NCBI GenBank assembly: GCA_017476575.1
Contig: JAFUZO010000008.1
Span: 1 to 64,000 of the forward strand
Direction of reading: 5' to 3'
Length of the DNA stretch: 64,000 bases
DNA from: Bacteroidales bacterium
GTDB taxonomy: Bacteria > Bacteroidota > Bacteroidia > Bacteroidales > UBA932
Of the stretch, positions 45,559-55,057 are shown one piece after another (the first letter of the stretch is position 1; each line of letters begins with the position of its first letter). The notes below the pieces were generated by a model. The model worked only from the letters and a program-made list of their open reading frames with translations. It did not search any database and had not been told where the DNA came from. The translations under genes and the position numbers were made by a program.

Positions 45559-48500
45559 ATGAAAAGAATCCTCTATCTGGTCTGTCTGCTGACCGGCTTC
45601 CTATGGACGGGGAGCCTGTCGGCACAGCATCCGGTCATCACCTTCCCGAAGGACAGGATGACGACCGGAGAAGCGCTCGGCGTGGTCGAGGCCCAGAGCG
45701 GCCTGTCCATCGCCTACAACGAGAACCTGCTGGACCTGGGCCGCATGGTCTCCACCCCCAGCGGAAAGAACCTCATGGACATCCTTCCGCTCATCCTGGA
45801 AGGCACCGGCACCGAAGCCGTCGTCAAGGGGAAGATCATCCTGATTGTCAAGAAGGCCGCCCCGGCCCCCGCCGGCCCCTGCTCCGGCGTGGTCGTGGAC
45901 AAGGCCGGACCCGTCGTCGGCGCCGTCGTGCTGGTCCAGGGGACCGGCCGGGCGGCGACCACCGACCTCGACGGCGCCTTCACCGTGCAGGCCGGCCGCG
46001 GGGACGTCCTCGTGGTCTCCATGCTCGGCTACCAGGAGGCCGCCTACACGGTCGGGACGCGCACCCGCGACATCCAGATCCTCCTTCAGGACGACATCAC
46101 CCTGCTCGAAGAGTCGGTCGTGGTGGGCTACGGCACCATGCAGCGGCGCGACATCACCTCCTCCATCGCGACCTACAAGCCCGCCGAGGCAGGGGAGCGG
46201 CAGGTGCTGAGCCCGGACGCCCTGCTCCAGGGCCGCGTGCCGGGCGTCAACGTGACCGCCGCCTCCGGAACCCCCGGCGGCAAGTCCCGCGTGAGCATCC
46301 GCGGCATCGGTTCCCTGACCGCCGGCAACGAACCGCTCTATGTGGTCGACGGCGTGCCCATGTCGAACACCTCCGGTGATGCCGGGGCCTACGGCGGCGA
46401 GTCCCTGAGCGGCCTGAGCGACATCAACCCGGCCGACATCGAGTCCGTCCAGATCCTCAAGGATGCGGCCTCGGCCGCCATCTACGGCTCCCGGGGTACG
46501 AACGGCGTCATCATCATCACGACCAAGAAGGGGACGAAAGGCGCCCCGAAACTTACGGCGGACGCCTCCTTCGGCCTCAGTTGGCTGCCGAACCTCTCGA
46601 AGTTGAAGGTGGCCGATGCCGATCTCTACCTGGAGGTCCAGAACGAGGCCATCGACAACTACAACCTCCAGACCGGCAGCGCCATCGCCCGCCTGGAGAA
46701 CCCCTACCCGGGCAAGCCGCAGTTCAGCTGGGTGGATATGGTCTTCCGCACCGCCAAGACCTGGCAGGCCGACGTTTCCGTGTCCGGCGGCAGCGAGAAC
46801 GCCAACTACTACATCTCCGCCCATGCCAAGCAGAACGAGGGCGTGGGCATCGGCTCCCTCTACGAGAAATACGGGGTCAAGTCCAACGTCAACGCCGATG
46901 TCAAGCCCTGGCTCTCCGTCGGCATGACCCTGAACCTGAGTTACACCAACGCCAACCGCGTCCCGGACGGCAACATCGGCACCTCCATGCTCACCCATGC
47001 CCTGGAGCACCGGCCCTGGGACACCCCGTTCCGCCCGGACGGCACCTATTCGCTGAAGGACTCCGACCTGCTGCACTACAACCTGCTCCAGGCCCTCAAC
47101 GAGCAGAAGATCTACAACAAGACCTACCGGGCCTACGGTACGGCTTTCGCCCGGTTCAAGTTCACGAAGGACCTGGACTTCAAGACCTCCTTCGGCGGCG
47201 ACTTCATGTCGGCGGAGGACCATGTCTACTACTCGTCCGACCACATGTACGGCAACTCCGCCGGTGTCCTCACCGACTCCCGGAAGAACTACGCGTCCAT
47301 CGTCGTGGACAACATCCTCAGTTACCGGCACGCCTTCGGCGGACTCTCTCTCGATGCGATGGCCGGCCATTCCTTCCAGATGGACCAGAGTTCCACCGCC
47401 CTCCAGCGAGGCCAGGGCTTCCCGTCCAAGTCGCTCGACGTCAACTCCGTCGCGGCCGAATTCACCTCCGTCACCAGCGGCCTGAGCGCCTGGGCCATCC
47501 AGTCGTTCCTGTTCCGGACCACGCTGAACTGGAACGACCGCTACCTGGTCACGGTCAACGCCCGCGCCGACGGCTCCTCGAAGTTCGCCAAGAAGAACCG
47601 CTACGGCTTCTTCCCGTCCCTCTCCTTCGGCTGGAACCTGTCCGAAGAGCCGTTCTGGACCTATGCCGGCACGAATGCCAAGGTCCGCGCCAGTTACGGT
47701 GCGACCGGCAACCAGGGCAGCATCGGCGCCTACGCCTGGCAGGCCCTCGCCAACGGCGGTTTCAACTACATGAACGAGAACGGCCTTGCGGTGATGACCC
47801 AGGGCAATCCCGACCTCCAGTGGGAGAAGGCCGACCAGTACGACCTCGGCACTGACCTCTCGTTCTTCCAGGGCGCCCTGACCTTCACGGCCGACGCCTT
47901 CCTGAAGGATACCGGCAACCTCCTGTACAACATGCCGACCGCCGCGACGACCGGCTTCACGCAGTACACCTGCAACATCGGCTCCATGCGGAACACCGGC
48001 CTGGAACTGGCTGTCGGAGGCAACCTCGGCAAGGGGGACTTCCACTGGAAGGGCGACTTCAACATCTCCTTCATCCGCAACCGGCTGACCTCCCTGATCG
48101 GGGATGACGACATCCTCAAGACCGATGACTACCATGCCCTGAAGGTCGGCGAGGAAGTCGGCAGTTTCTACATGATCAAGATGACCGGCATCTACCAGAG
48201 CGACGACGAGGTGCCCACCTACCTGTACGACAACTACGGCGTCCGCGCCGGCGACTGCATCTACGAGGATGTCAACGGCGACGGCGACATCACCACGGCC
48301 GACGACGCCCAGTTCGTGGGCTCGGCCAACCCGAAGTTCTCCGGCGGCTTCTCCAACGCCTTCACCTACAAGGGATTCGACGCCTCCATCTTCTTCACGT
48401 TCTCCTACGGGGCCCAACTCTATGAGTACTGGACCGGCGGCCTGCGCCTCGGCAACGGCAACTGGCCCGCGCAGGAGTCCGAGGCCCTCTCCCGCTGGAC

Positions 48501-48834
48501 CGGCCCCGGCACCACCAACACCACCCCGCGCGCCATCTACGGCTACACCTGGAACTCCACCATGTTCAAGACGACCCGTTTCCTGCACGACGCCTCTTAC
48601 CTGCGCCTGCGCAGCGCTTCCCTCGGCTACACCCTGCCGGGCAGCCTCACCCGCCGCATCGGCATCGACCGGCTCCGGGTCTACGTCCAGGGCGACAACC
48701 TCTGGCTCTGGAGCCCGTTCCGCTTTCTCGACCCGGAAGTGAACACCTCCATGGATGCGACCAAGATGGGTCTCGACTGCATGTGGATCCCGCAGCCGCG
48801 TGCCGTCACCTTCGGTGTCAACCTCAGATTCTAA
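45559..48834 (+). CDS. SusC/RagA-family TonB-linked outer-membrane transporter with STN domain (locus D)
   Basis: A 1091-residue TonB-dependent importer. It has a signal peptide (about 1-23, ending SLSAQ), an STN domain (about 26-98), and a carboxypeptidase-regulatory-like domain (about 112-180; RAATTDLDGAFTVQ). The plug contains EESVVVGYGTMQRRDITSSI and LKDAASAAIYGSRGTNGVII. The barrel ends TFGVNLRF. The RRDIT version of the TonB-box-proximal motif differs from KKVNLTG in loci B and C, marking a separate SusC subgroup. It is paired with the SusD at 48840. Confidence 0.95.
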   Translation: MKRILYLVCLLTGFLWTGSLSAQHPVITFPKDRMTTGEALGVVEAQSGLSIAYNENLLDLGRMVSTPSGKNLMDILPLILEGTGTEAVVKGKIILIVKKAAPAPAGPCSGVVVDKAGPVVGAVVLVQGTGRAATTDLDGAFTVQAGRGDVLVVSMLGYQEAAYTVGTRTRDIQILLQDDITLLEESVVVGYGTMQRRDITSSIATYKPAEAGERQVLSPDALLQGRVPGVNVTAASGTPGGKSRVSIRGIGSLTAGNEPLYVVDGVPMSNTSGDAGAYGGESLSGLSDINPADIESVQILKDAASAAIYGSRGTNGVIIITTKKGTKGAPKLTADASFGLSWLPNLSKLKVADADLYLEVQNEAIDNYNLQTGSAIARLENPYPGKPQFSWVDMVFRTAKTWQADVSVSGGSENANYYISAHAKQNEGVGIGSLYEKYGVKSNVNADVKPWLSVGMTLNLSYTNANRVPDGNIGTSMLTHALEHRPWDTPFRPDGTYSLKDSDLLHYNLLQALNEQKIYNKTYRAYGTAFARFKFTKDLDFKTSFGGDFMSAEDHVYYSSDHMYGNSAGVLTDSRKNYASIVVDNILSYRHAFGGLSLDAMAGHSFQMDQSSTALQRGQGFPSKSLDVNSVAAEFTSVTSGLSAWAIQSFLFRTTLNWNDRYLVTVNARADGSSKFAKKNRYGFFPSLSFGWNLSEEPFWTYAGTNAKVRASYGATGNQGSIGAYAWQALANGGFNYMNENGLAVMTQGNPDLQWEKADQYDLGTDLSFFQGALTFTADAFLKDTGNLLYNMPTAATTGFTQYTCNIGSMRNTGLELAVGGNLGKGDFHWKGDFNISFIRNRLTSLIGDDDILKTDDYHALKVGEEVGSFYMIKMTGIYQSDDEVPTYLYDNYGVRAGDCIYEDVNGDGDITTADDAQFVGSANPKFSGGFSNAFTYKGFDASIFFTFSYGAQLYEYWTGGLRLGNGNWPAQESEALSRWTGPGTTNTTPRAIYGYTWNSTMFKTTRFLHDASYLRLRSASLGYTLPGSLTRRIGIDRLRVYVQGDNLWLWSPFRFLDPEVNTSMDATKMGLDCMWIPQPRAVTFGVNLRF

Positions 48835-48839
48835 CGACC

Positions 48840-50144
48840 ATGAAACGCACGATATCCCTCATCCTGACGGTCCTGACCCTGGCTTCCTGCGACAGCCTGC
48901 TGGACCAGTATCCGCACAACGCCGTCTCCAGCGACAGCCTCACCGAAGACGATGCGCACCTGCTGATGGTGGGCGTGTACAACATCGCCCAGTACAAGCC
49001 GACCTTCAACGGCTATGCCCTCTTCGACATTATCGGCGGCGACCTCATCCGCCCGGGCGCGACCTCGACCAACACCCCGGCCCTCGTCATCCAGGGCGCC
49101 ATCGCCCCGGACCTCAGCATCGTCGCCAGCCCGTGGAACGGCTATTACGCCGGCCTCTACCAGATCAACAACTTCATCCTCGCGGTGGACCGCCTGCCCG
49201 CCTCCAAGGACAAGGACGAGATGCTGGGCACCGGCCACTTCTTCCGCGGCCTGTACTACTACAACGTCGTCGCCCGCTGGCGCGACGTCCCCATCGTGAC
49301 GGAACCGACGACAGAAGACGTCCCGCAGACCCCCGAGGCAGAGGCCTGGGAGTTCGTCGCCTCCGAATTCCGCCTGGCGATGGAGATGGCCCCCGACTTT
49401 ACGACGAAGAACTATGTCTCCAAGGACGCCGCCAAGGCCCTCCTGGCCCGGACCTATCTCGCGATGGGGAAGAAGGCGGAGGCTGCGGCCCTCGCCGAGG
49501 AGGTCATCGCCAGCGGCCGGTTCGCCCTTGCCGACTTCTCCGAGATCTTCCGGGGCGTGGCCAACAAGGAGGAGATATTCACCTTCTCCAACCTGCTGGA
49601 GGAGGGGAGTTTCAACATCGGCTCCTACTACTATACGAAAGAGTCTTCCGTCGGCGGCAGCTACACGTTCTGCCCCACCGAGGAGGCGATGGACATGTTC
49701 CAGCATATCGACAAGCGCCGCACCGTCTCGGTGGATATCCAGGGCAGCAACAATGTCGTGAACAAGTACTGCCAGGGCGATGCGGGACATGACCCGATCT
49801 ATATCACCCGGCTCGCGGAGATGTACCTTATCAGCGCCGAGGGGCAGGGCTTGGCCCGCGGGATCGACCGGCTGAACGAGCTGCGCCGTTTCCGGGGGCT
49901 GCCCGCTGTGTCTCCTGCCACGGAGGATGCCTTCCTGGATGCCGTCCTGGACGAACGCCGCCTGGAACTCTTCGGCGAAGGCTTCCGCTGGTTCGACCTC
50001 GTGCGCACCGGCAAGTACGAGGCGAAGGTGGGCGTGGACCACAAGTTCACCGTCCTGCCGATTCCCGCCCGTGAACTTACGTTGAACAAACTGTTGAAGC
50101 AGAACCCGCTCTGGGTCGCCTCCACCCCGACAGAGGAGGAATAG
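48840..50144 (+). CDS. SusD/RagB-family substrate-binding lipoprotein, compact type (locus D)
   Basis: A 434-residue lipoprotein, lipobox LASC (Cys17), with DSLLDQYPHN near the N-terminus. The C-terminal signatures are DERRLELFGEGFRWFDLVRT and VLPIPARELTLNKLLKQNP. It is some 120-150 residues shorter than the other three SusD proteins. That is typical of the subgroup with smaller ligands, but this is only an inference. The start at 48840 follows the susC stop by 5 bases; the frame open to 48783 lies in susC. Confidence 0.93.
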   Translation: MKRTISLILTVLTLASCDSLLDQYPHNAVSSDSLTEDDAHLLMVGVYNIAQYKPTFNGYALFDIIGGDLIRPGATSTNTPALVIQGAIAPDLSIVASPWNGYYAGLYQINNFILAVDRLPASKDKDEMLGTGHFFRGLYYYNVVARWRDVPIVTEPTTEDVPQTPEAEAWEFVASEFRLAMEMAPDFTTKNYVSKDAAKALLARTYLAMGKKAEAAALAEEVIASGRFALADFSEIFRGVANKEEIFTFSNLLEEGSFNIGSYYYTKESSVGGSYTFCPTEEAMDMFQHIDKRRTVSVDIQGSNNVVNKYCQGDAGHDPIYITRLAEMYLISAEGQGLARGIDRLNELRRFRGLPAVSPATEDAFLDAVLDERRLELFGEGFRWFDLVRTGKYEAKVGVDHKFTVLPIPARELTLNKLLKQNPLWVASTPTEEE

Positions 50145-50148
50145 CACC

Positions 50149-51096
50149 ATGAAAAGAATCTATATACTGATGGCGCTTGCCGCCGCCTGCGGCTGCCAGA
50201 AACTCCCGACCTCGCCCGCCGACATCCCGGACACCACCTACGAACCCCGGACGGCCATCGGCAAGGTCCTCGCAGACTGCCCGTCCGTCGGCCACATCTA
50301 TGCCGACACCACCTTCCTCGTCGCCACCGGCGTGGAGGAGACCGACCTGCACATCCAGACGGCCGAGGCCAAGGTGGAGCACCTTTTCTTCCTCCGCGTC
50401 GACCTCGCCACGCCCGGCCTCAAGATGAAGGTCGGGATGCCCTACGACCAGGATGCCTATGTCATCGGAAGCCGTCAGAACCCGTCCGACATGGTCGAGT
50501 ACGTCGACAAGCCCGGACAGCGGGTTGTCGCCGTGGTCAATGCCGATTTCTGGGACACATCTAACGGGAAGATCCGCGGCCCGATCCACCGCAACGGCCG
50601 CGTCCTGAAGGATTCGTTCATCTTCTCGCCGACCCTTACCGACCAGGCTATCAGTTTCTTCGGCTTCGACTATGACGGGATCCCCGTCATCCGCGATTCC
50701 GTGGAGTACCGGCCGATGCAGGGCGACCTCCGCGACTGCACCGGAAGCGGGGTCGTCATCGTCCGGAACGGCGAGGTTCCTGCCTCCTTCTCCGCCTATT
50801 CGCCGAACCGCCATCCCCGCAACGTCGTGGGGTATACGGCCGACGGCAGGACCCTCTATTTCATGATCGCGGACGGCCGTCAGCCGCTCTGGTCCGACGG
50901 TATGCTCTACTGGGAGATGGGCGAAATCATGAAGAGCCTCGGCTGCGTATGGTCATCGAACCTCGACGGCGGCGGCTCCGCCCAACTCGTGATCCGGCAT
51001 CCTTCCGCCGAAATCTACCAACTCCGCAACCGGGCCTCCGACGGGGCCCAGCGGGCGGTCGTCAACACCTGGATGGTCACCGTAGATGAACCGTAG
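50149..51096 (+). CDS. Phosphodiester glycosidase family lipoprotein (NAGPA/DUF2233-like)
   Basis: A 315-residue lipoprotein, probable lipobox ACGC (Cys16). The C-terminal two-thirds shows the phosphodiester glycosidase fold. Marks are VVAVVNADFWDTSNGKIRGP (near 128), the central VVGYTADGRTLYFMIADGRQ and the hallmark NLDGGGSAQLVI near the end. The named mammalian relative removes GlcNAc from GlcNAc-phospho-mannose; bacterial relatives cleave sugar-1-phosphodiesters in exopolymers. It lies 4 bases after susD and before two TIG/NHL lipoproteins and two EEP enzymes. This supports a ligand with sugar-phosphodiester bonds, an inference from context. Confidence 0.85.
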   Translation: MKRIYILMALAAACGCQKLPTSPADIPDTTYEPRTAIGKVLADCPSVGHIYADTTFLVATGVEETDLHIQTAEAKVEHLFFLRVDLATPGLKMKVGMPYDQDAYVIGSRQNPSDMVEYVDKPGQRVVAVVNADFWDTSNGKIRGPIHRNGRVLKDSFIFSPTLTDQAISFFGFDYDGIPVIRDSVEYRPMQGDLRDCTGSGVVIVRNGEVPASFSAYSPNRHPRNVVGYTADGRTLYFMIADGRQPLWSDGMLYWEMGEIMKSLGCVWSSNLDGGGSAQLVIRHPSAEIYQLRNRASDGAQRAVVNTWMVTVDEP

Positions 51097-51099
51097 CGT

Positions 51100-52875
51100 A
51101 TGAAAAAGTATCTGATTCTCCTTGCCGGCGTCCTGGCCCTGGCCGGATGCGGCAGCGATGCTCCCGAAGCCGTGGAGCACAGCCCGAAACTCCTTTCCAT
51201 CATCCCGAAGGCCGGTTATCCCGGCACCGAGGCCGTCATCTCCGGCTACTGGTTCTCCGACGACGCCGTCGTGACGGTCGGCGGGACACCGGCCACCGTG
51301 ACCGCGACTACCATCGACCGCATCACCGTGGTCATGCCGTCCCTGGACCTCGGCGCCTACCCGGTCTCCGTCACGACCGGCGGCAAGACGGTCGAAGGGC
51401 TCTCCTTCCGCTACGCCGAACCCGTCGAGCCCGAGAAACTCGCCGTCTGGTCCTACAGCCCGAACCATGGCATCGAGGGCGACGAGGTCACCATCAGCGG
51501 GCAGCTCTTCTCCAACAAGAAGGAGCGCAACAGCGTGACCATCAACGACAAGGCGGTGGAAATCGTCTCGGCCAACGACGTGAAACTGGTGGTGGTCCTG
51601 CCCGACAACGAGCCGGGACAGTATCCCTTCATCGTTACGGTCGACGGCGAAAGCGTGACCGGCCCGATGTTCACCTACGACAAGAAACCGGAACTCACCG
51701 TCACGTCCATCTCGCCCAGCAGCGGCACGGCGGGCGATGTGCTGACCATCAACGGCCTGTGCTTCAGCGAGGTGGCTTCCGAGAACATCGTGACCCTGAA
51801 CGGGGTCCGGGCCGAGGTGGCCGAGGCCGCGACGACCCGTCTCCAGGTGGTCGTCCCGGAGAACCCGAAGGGCGCCTACCCGGTCGTCGTGACCGTGGGG
51901 GACAAGACCGTCACCGGCCCGTCCTTCCTGTATGTCCAGAAGACGCTCACCTACACGGTGCGGACCCTCGCAGGGACGGCCGGGCGCAACCCTACGACGA
52001 CCGAGTCGGTCGACGGTGCGCTCTCGACCGCCAAGTGGCGGCTGCCGCGCGGCCTGGTCTGGCTCCCGGACGGGCGCATCGCCTCCTTCGACGAGGGCAC
52101 GAACGTCATCCGCTTCATCGACCTCGCCCAAGGGACCGTGACGACGACCCAGGCCGGCCATACGCTGCTGAACGCCCCCTGGCGCGGATGCGTGAAGGAC
52201 GGCTGGCTCTACCTGGTCAGCAAGGGCAACGGCAACATCCTCCGCTACAACTTGTCCACGGACAACGTGGAGAAACTCGCCCCGACCTTCAGCGGCAAGA
52301 GCCCGATGGACATCCAGTTCGACGCGGCCGGGAACGCCTACATCTTGGTCCGCGATGAAAAGGCCCTGTACAAGTACCCTGCGGGCGATTTCTCCGCCCA
52401 GGAGACCCTCCTTGCCTTCGACGACAAGCCGCAGTCGATGGCCCTCCTGCCGGACGGGAACTTCGTTGTCGCGACGGACGGCTGCCAACTCCTTTCCGTC
52501 ACCCTGGACGGCACCGCCACGGTCATCGCCGGTATCAAGGGTGCCAAGGCGGTGGACGACGGCGAGCCCGGCGCCCCGCTGACGGCCAAGTTCGGCCCGA
52601 ACCTCTGGGGCATGGCCGTCGATGCCGAAGGGGTCATCTACGTGACCGACAACGGCAACCATGTCCTCCGCCGGGTCGCTCCGGGCGAGAACGGCTATGC
52701 CGACGCCCTGGTCCAGACCATCGCCGGAACGGCCGGCAAGGCCGGGAAGACGGACGGGGACGGCTCCGTGGCCCTGTTCAGTGCGCCGCACGGCATCATC
52801 GTCCATCCGGACGGGAACAAACTGTACCTGTCGGACTCCAACAACTACCTGATCCGTGAAATAACCATCCAGTAA
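51100..52875 (+). CDS. IPT/TIG and NHL-propeller lipoprotein
   Basis: A 591-residue lipoprotein, lipobox LAGC (Cys17). Three IPT/TIG immunoglobulin-like domains run at about 30-105, 110-190 and 195-280 (IIPKAGYPGTEAVISG, YSPNHGIEGDEVTISGQ, ISPSSGTAGDVLTINGL). An NHL-type propeller occupies about 285-591 (ATAKWRLPRGLVWLPDG-like SKWRLPRG, YVTDNGNHVLRRV, YLSDSNNYLIREI). Proteins of this design at the SusE/F position are thought to be surface glycan-binding proteins. It is probably cotranslated with the next gene, sharing one base. Confidence 0.88.
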   Translation: MKKYLILLAGVLALAGCGSDAPEAVEHSPKLLSIIPKAGYPGTEAVISGYWFSDDAVVTVGGTPATVTATTIDRITVVMPSLDLGAYPVSVTTGGKTVEGLSFRYAEPVEPEKLAVWSYSPNHGIEGDEVTISGQLFSNKKERNSVTINDKAVEIVSANDVKLVVVLPDNEPGQYPFIVTVDGESVTGPMFTYDKKPELTVTSISPSSGTAGDVLTINGLCFSEVASENIVTLNGVRAEVAEAATTRLQVVVPENPKGAYPVVVTVGDKTVTGPSFLYVQKTLTYTVRTLAGTAGRNPTTTESVDGALSTAKWRLPRGLVWLPDGRIASFDEGTNVIRFIDLAQGTVTTTQAGHTLLNAPWRGCVKDGWLYLVSKGNGNILRYNLSTDNVEKLAPTFSGKSPMDIQFDAAGNAYILVRDEKALYKYPAGDFSAQETLLAFDDKPQSMALLPDGNFVVATDGCQLLSVTLDGTATVIAGIKGAKAVDDGEPGAPLTAKFGPNLWGMAVDAEGVIYVTDNGNHVLRRVAPGENGYADALVQTIAGTAGKAGKTDGDGSVALFSAPHGIIVHPDGNKLYLSDSNNYLIREITIQ

Positions 52876-54122
52876 TGAAAAAGTCCCTCTATATCGCACT
52901 CCTGCTGCCGGTCGTGCTCACCAGCTGCAAGGAAGACAAGTACACCGCCCGCGTGACCGGACTCCGGCTCGTGTCCGTGGACCCGAAGAACGGCTATCCG
53001 GGCGACCTGGTGACCCTCCTGGGCCGCAACTTCTCCACCGACCCGGCCGAGGACATCGTCACCATCGGCGGCGTCCGCGCCCAGGTCCTGGAGGCCTACA
53101 AGGACCGCCTCCTCCTGATCCTTCCGGAGAACGAGCCGGGCCAGTACCCGATTGCGGTCACCGCCCCGTCCGGTTCGCTGGAGGGCCTGTCGGTGAACTA
53201 CCTCAAGACCCCGGACCATGAGTACCTGGTGACGACGGTCGTCGGGCAGCAGGGCGTCCGCACGTGTGTCGACGGGGTCGGCACCGGCGCCTCGACCTAC
53301 CTGCCGACCGGCATCAACAAGGCCCCCGACGGCACCCTCTGGTTCACCGACCGCGGGGGCAACCGGGTTCGCCGCATCGCCCCCGACCTCACCGTGACGA
53401 CCGTCGTGGACGCCTCCGCCTCCGGCGCCGCCGTATGGCAGGGCTGCTTCGACGCGGCGGGCAACTACTGGTTCAACGACAAGGCCAACGGCACCCTCAA
53501 ACGCTACAACCCCGCCGACGGCAAGACCGTCGCGGTCGCGACCGGCATGAAGTCCCCGATGAACGTCGCCGTGGATGCGGCTGGCAACATCTACGTCCCG
53601 GCCCGCGACGAGAAGGTCGTCTACCGGTTCGACAAGGACGGCGGCAACAAGACCGTCTTCGCCGAGGTCCCGGACGGTCCGGCCTACATCACCTTCGACC
53701 CGCAGGGCAACCTGGTCTCCGGTACGCAGAACGGCTACAAGATTGTCTCCATCGCCCCGGACGGCACGCTGCGGACCATCGTCGGCGACGGCGTGAAGGG
53801 TGACGAGGCCTCCGACGGCCTGGAGGGCGACCCGCTCACCGCGACCATCGGCTCCGCCCAGGGCATCGACTTCGACTCCAAGGGCGTGATGTACTTCACG
53901 GACATGAAGTTCCACAATGTCCGGCGGCTGGTCCCGGATGCCTCCGGCGACTATGCGAAAGGCACGCTGGAGACCATCATGGGCGGCGTCAAGGGCTATG
54001 CCGACGGCAAGGGGTTGAACGTGAAGTTCAACGAGCCGGACGGCCTGCTGGTCTACGACGACAACACCCTGTACGTCTGCGACGCGCAGAACTGTCTCAT
54101 CCGCAAGGTGAACATCCGATGA
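52875..54122 (+). CDS. IPT/TIG and NHL-propeller lipoprotein, single TIG
   Basis: A 415-residue lipoprotein, lipobox LTSC (Cys18). It has one TIG domain (about 25-115; VDPKNGYPGDLVTLLGRNF) and an NHL propeller (about 120-415; LPTGINKAPDGTLWFTDR, GNRVRRI, YVCDAQNCLIRKV). It appears to be a shorter duplicate of the 51100 protein: both contain LPDNEPGQYP/LPENEPGQYP in a TIG domain, and both propellers contain KSPM(D/N) and DEK segments. Start and stop overlap the neighbours by 1 and 4 bases. Confidence 0.88.
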   Translation: MKKSLYIALLLPVVLTSCKEDKYTARVTGLRLVSVDPKNGYPGDLVTLLGRNFSTDPAEDIVTIGGVRAQVLEAYKDRLLLILPENEPGQYPIAVTAPSGSLEGLSVNYLKTPDHEYLVTTVVGQQGVRTCVDGVGTGASTYLPTGINKAPDGTLWFTDRGGNRVRRIAPDLTVTTVVDASASGAAVWQGCFDAAGNYWFNDKANGTLKRYNPADGKTVAVATGMKSPMNVAVDAAGNIYVPARDEKVVYRFDKDGGNKTVFAEVPDGPAYITFDPQGNLVSGTQNGYKIVSIAPDGTLRTIVGDGVKGDEASDGLEGDPLTATIGSAQGIDFDSKGVMYFTDMKFHNVRRLVPDASGDYAKGTLETIMGGVKGYADGKGLNVKFNEPDGLLVYDDNTLYVCDAQNCLIRKVNIR

Positions 54123-55057
54123 AGAAGGCCTGGCTCCTGGCGCTGTTGCTGGCGGTCCTCCCGGGCTGCCGGCCCTCCGCCGTTCAGAAGACCCCGTTCC
54201 GCCTCCTGTTCTGGAACATCCAGAACGGGATGTGGTCCGGGCAGGGCGACCACTACGACGCCTTCGTGGACTGGGTGAAGGCCCAGGACCCGGACGTGTG
54301 CGTCTGGTGCGAGGCCCGCACCATCTACTACACCGGGACCCGGGACAAGATGCCCGTCGAGGAGAAATACCTCGTGGAGCACTGGCCCGAACTGGCCGCC
54401 CGCTACGGACATCCGTACGTGTTCGTCGGCGGCATGCGGGACAACTACCCGCAGGTCATCACCTCCAAGACGCCCCTGCACGGGATGGCACGGATTACGG
54501 GTGCCGAGCCCGACAGCCTGGTCTCCCACGGGGCCGGCTGGGCGCAGGTGACGGTGGCGGGCCGGACCCTCAACCTCGTCTCGCTCCACACCTGGCCGCA
54601 TCCGTATGCCTACGGGGCCGCCGACCCGGCCGCTTCGAAGGCCGCCCACGGCGGCGACGCCTACCGGCGGATGGAACTTCAGTACATCATCCGGCACACC
54701 CTCGGCGGCGCTGTGGACGGGAACTGGCTCGTGATGGGCGACTTCAACTCGATTTCCCGGACCGACAACGCCTTTTACGGCCTTCCGGAGGATGATTCCA
54801 AGTTCTGGGCACAGGACTACATGCTGGAGGAGACGCCCCTTCTGGACATCATCAAGGCGCGCTATCCCGACGAGGTCATCCTGTCGACCATCGACGACAC
54901 ACGCTACGACTATGTCTTCTGCACCCCGGACCTGTATCCGGCCGTCACGGAGGCGCGCATCGTCCGCGACCCTTACACCGACCCGGTCCGCGACCCCGCC
55001 ACCCGTTTCTGCCACCCCTCCGACCACCTGCCTGTCCTTGTCGATTTCATGCTATGA
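54119..55057 (+). CDS. EEP-family lipoprotein, divergent member (locus D)
   Basis: A 312-residue lipoprotein, lipobox LPGC (Cys17). The EEP motifs are LFWNIQNG, VCVWCEAR (catalytic E kept although the usual Q is replaced by C), SLHTWPHPYAYG, GDFNSISR, TRYDYVFCT and PSDHLPV. It is clearly a different subfamily from the 55054 and 25155 proteins. The long HTWPHPYAYGAADP insert near the active site may shape substrate choice. Overlaps of 4 bases with both neighbours show tight coupling. Confidence 0.87.
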   Translation: MKKAWLLALLLAVLPGCRPSAVQKTPFRLLFWNIQNGMWSGQGDHYDAFVDWVKAQDPDVCVWCEARTIYYTGTRDKMPVEEKYLVEHWPELAARYGHPYVFVGGMRDNYPQVITSKTPLHGMARITGAEPDSLVSHGAGWAQVTVAGRTLNLVSLHTWPHPYAYGAADPAASKAAHGGDAYRRMELQYIIRHTLGGAVDGNWLVMGDFNSISRTDNAFYGLPEDDSKFWAQDYMLEETPLLDIIKARYPDEVILSTIDDTRYDYVFCTPDLYPAVTEARIVRDPYTDPVRDPATRFCHPSDHLPVLVDFML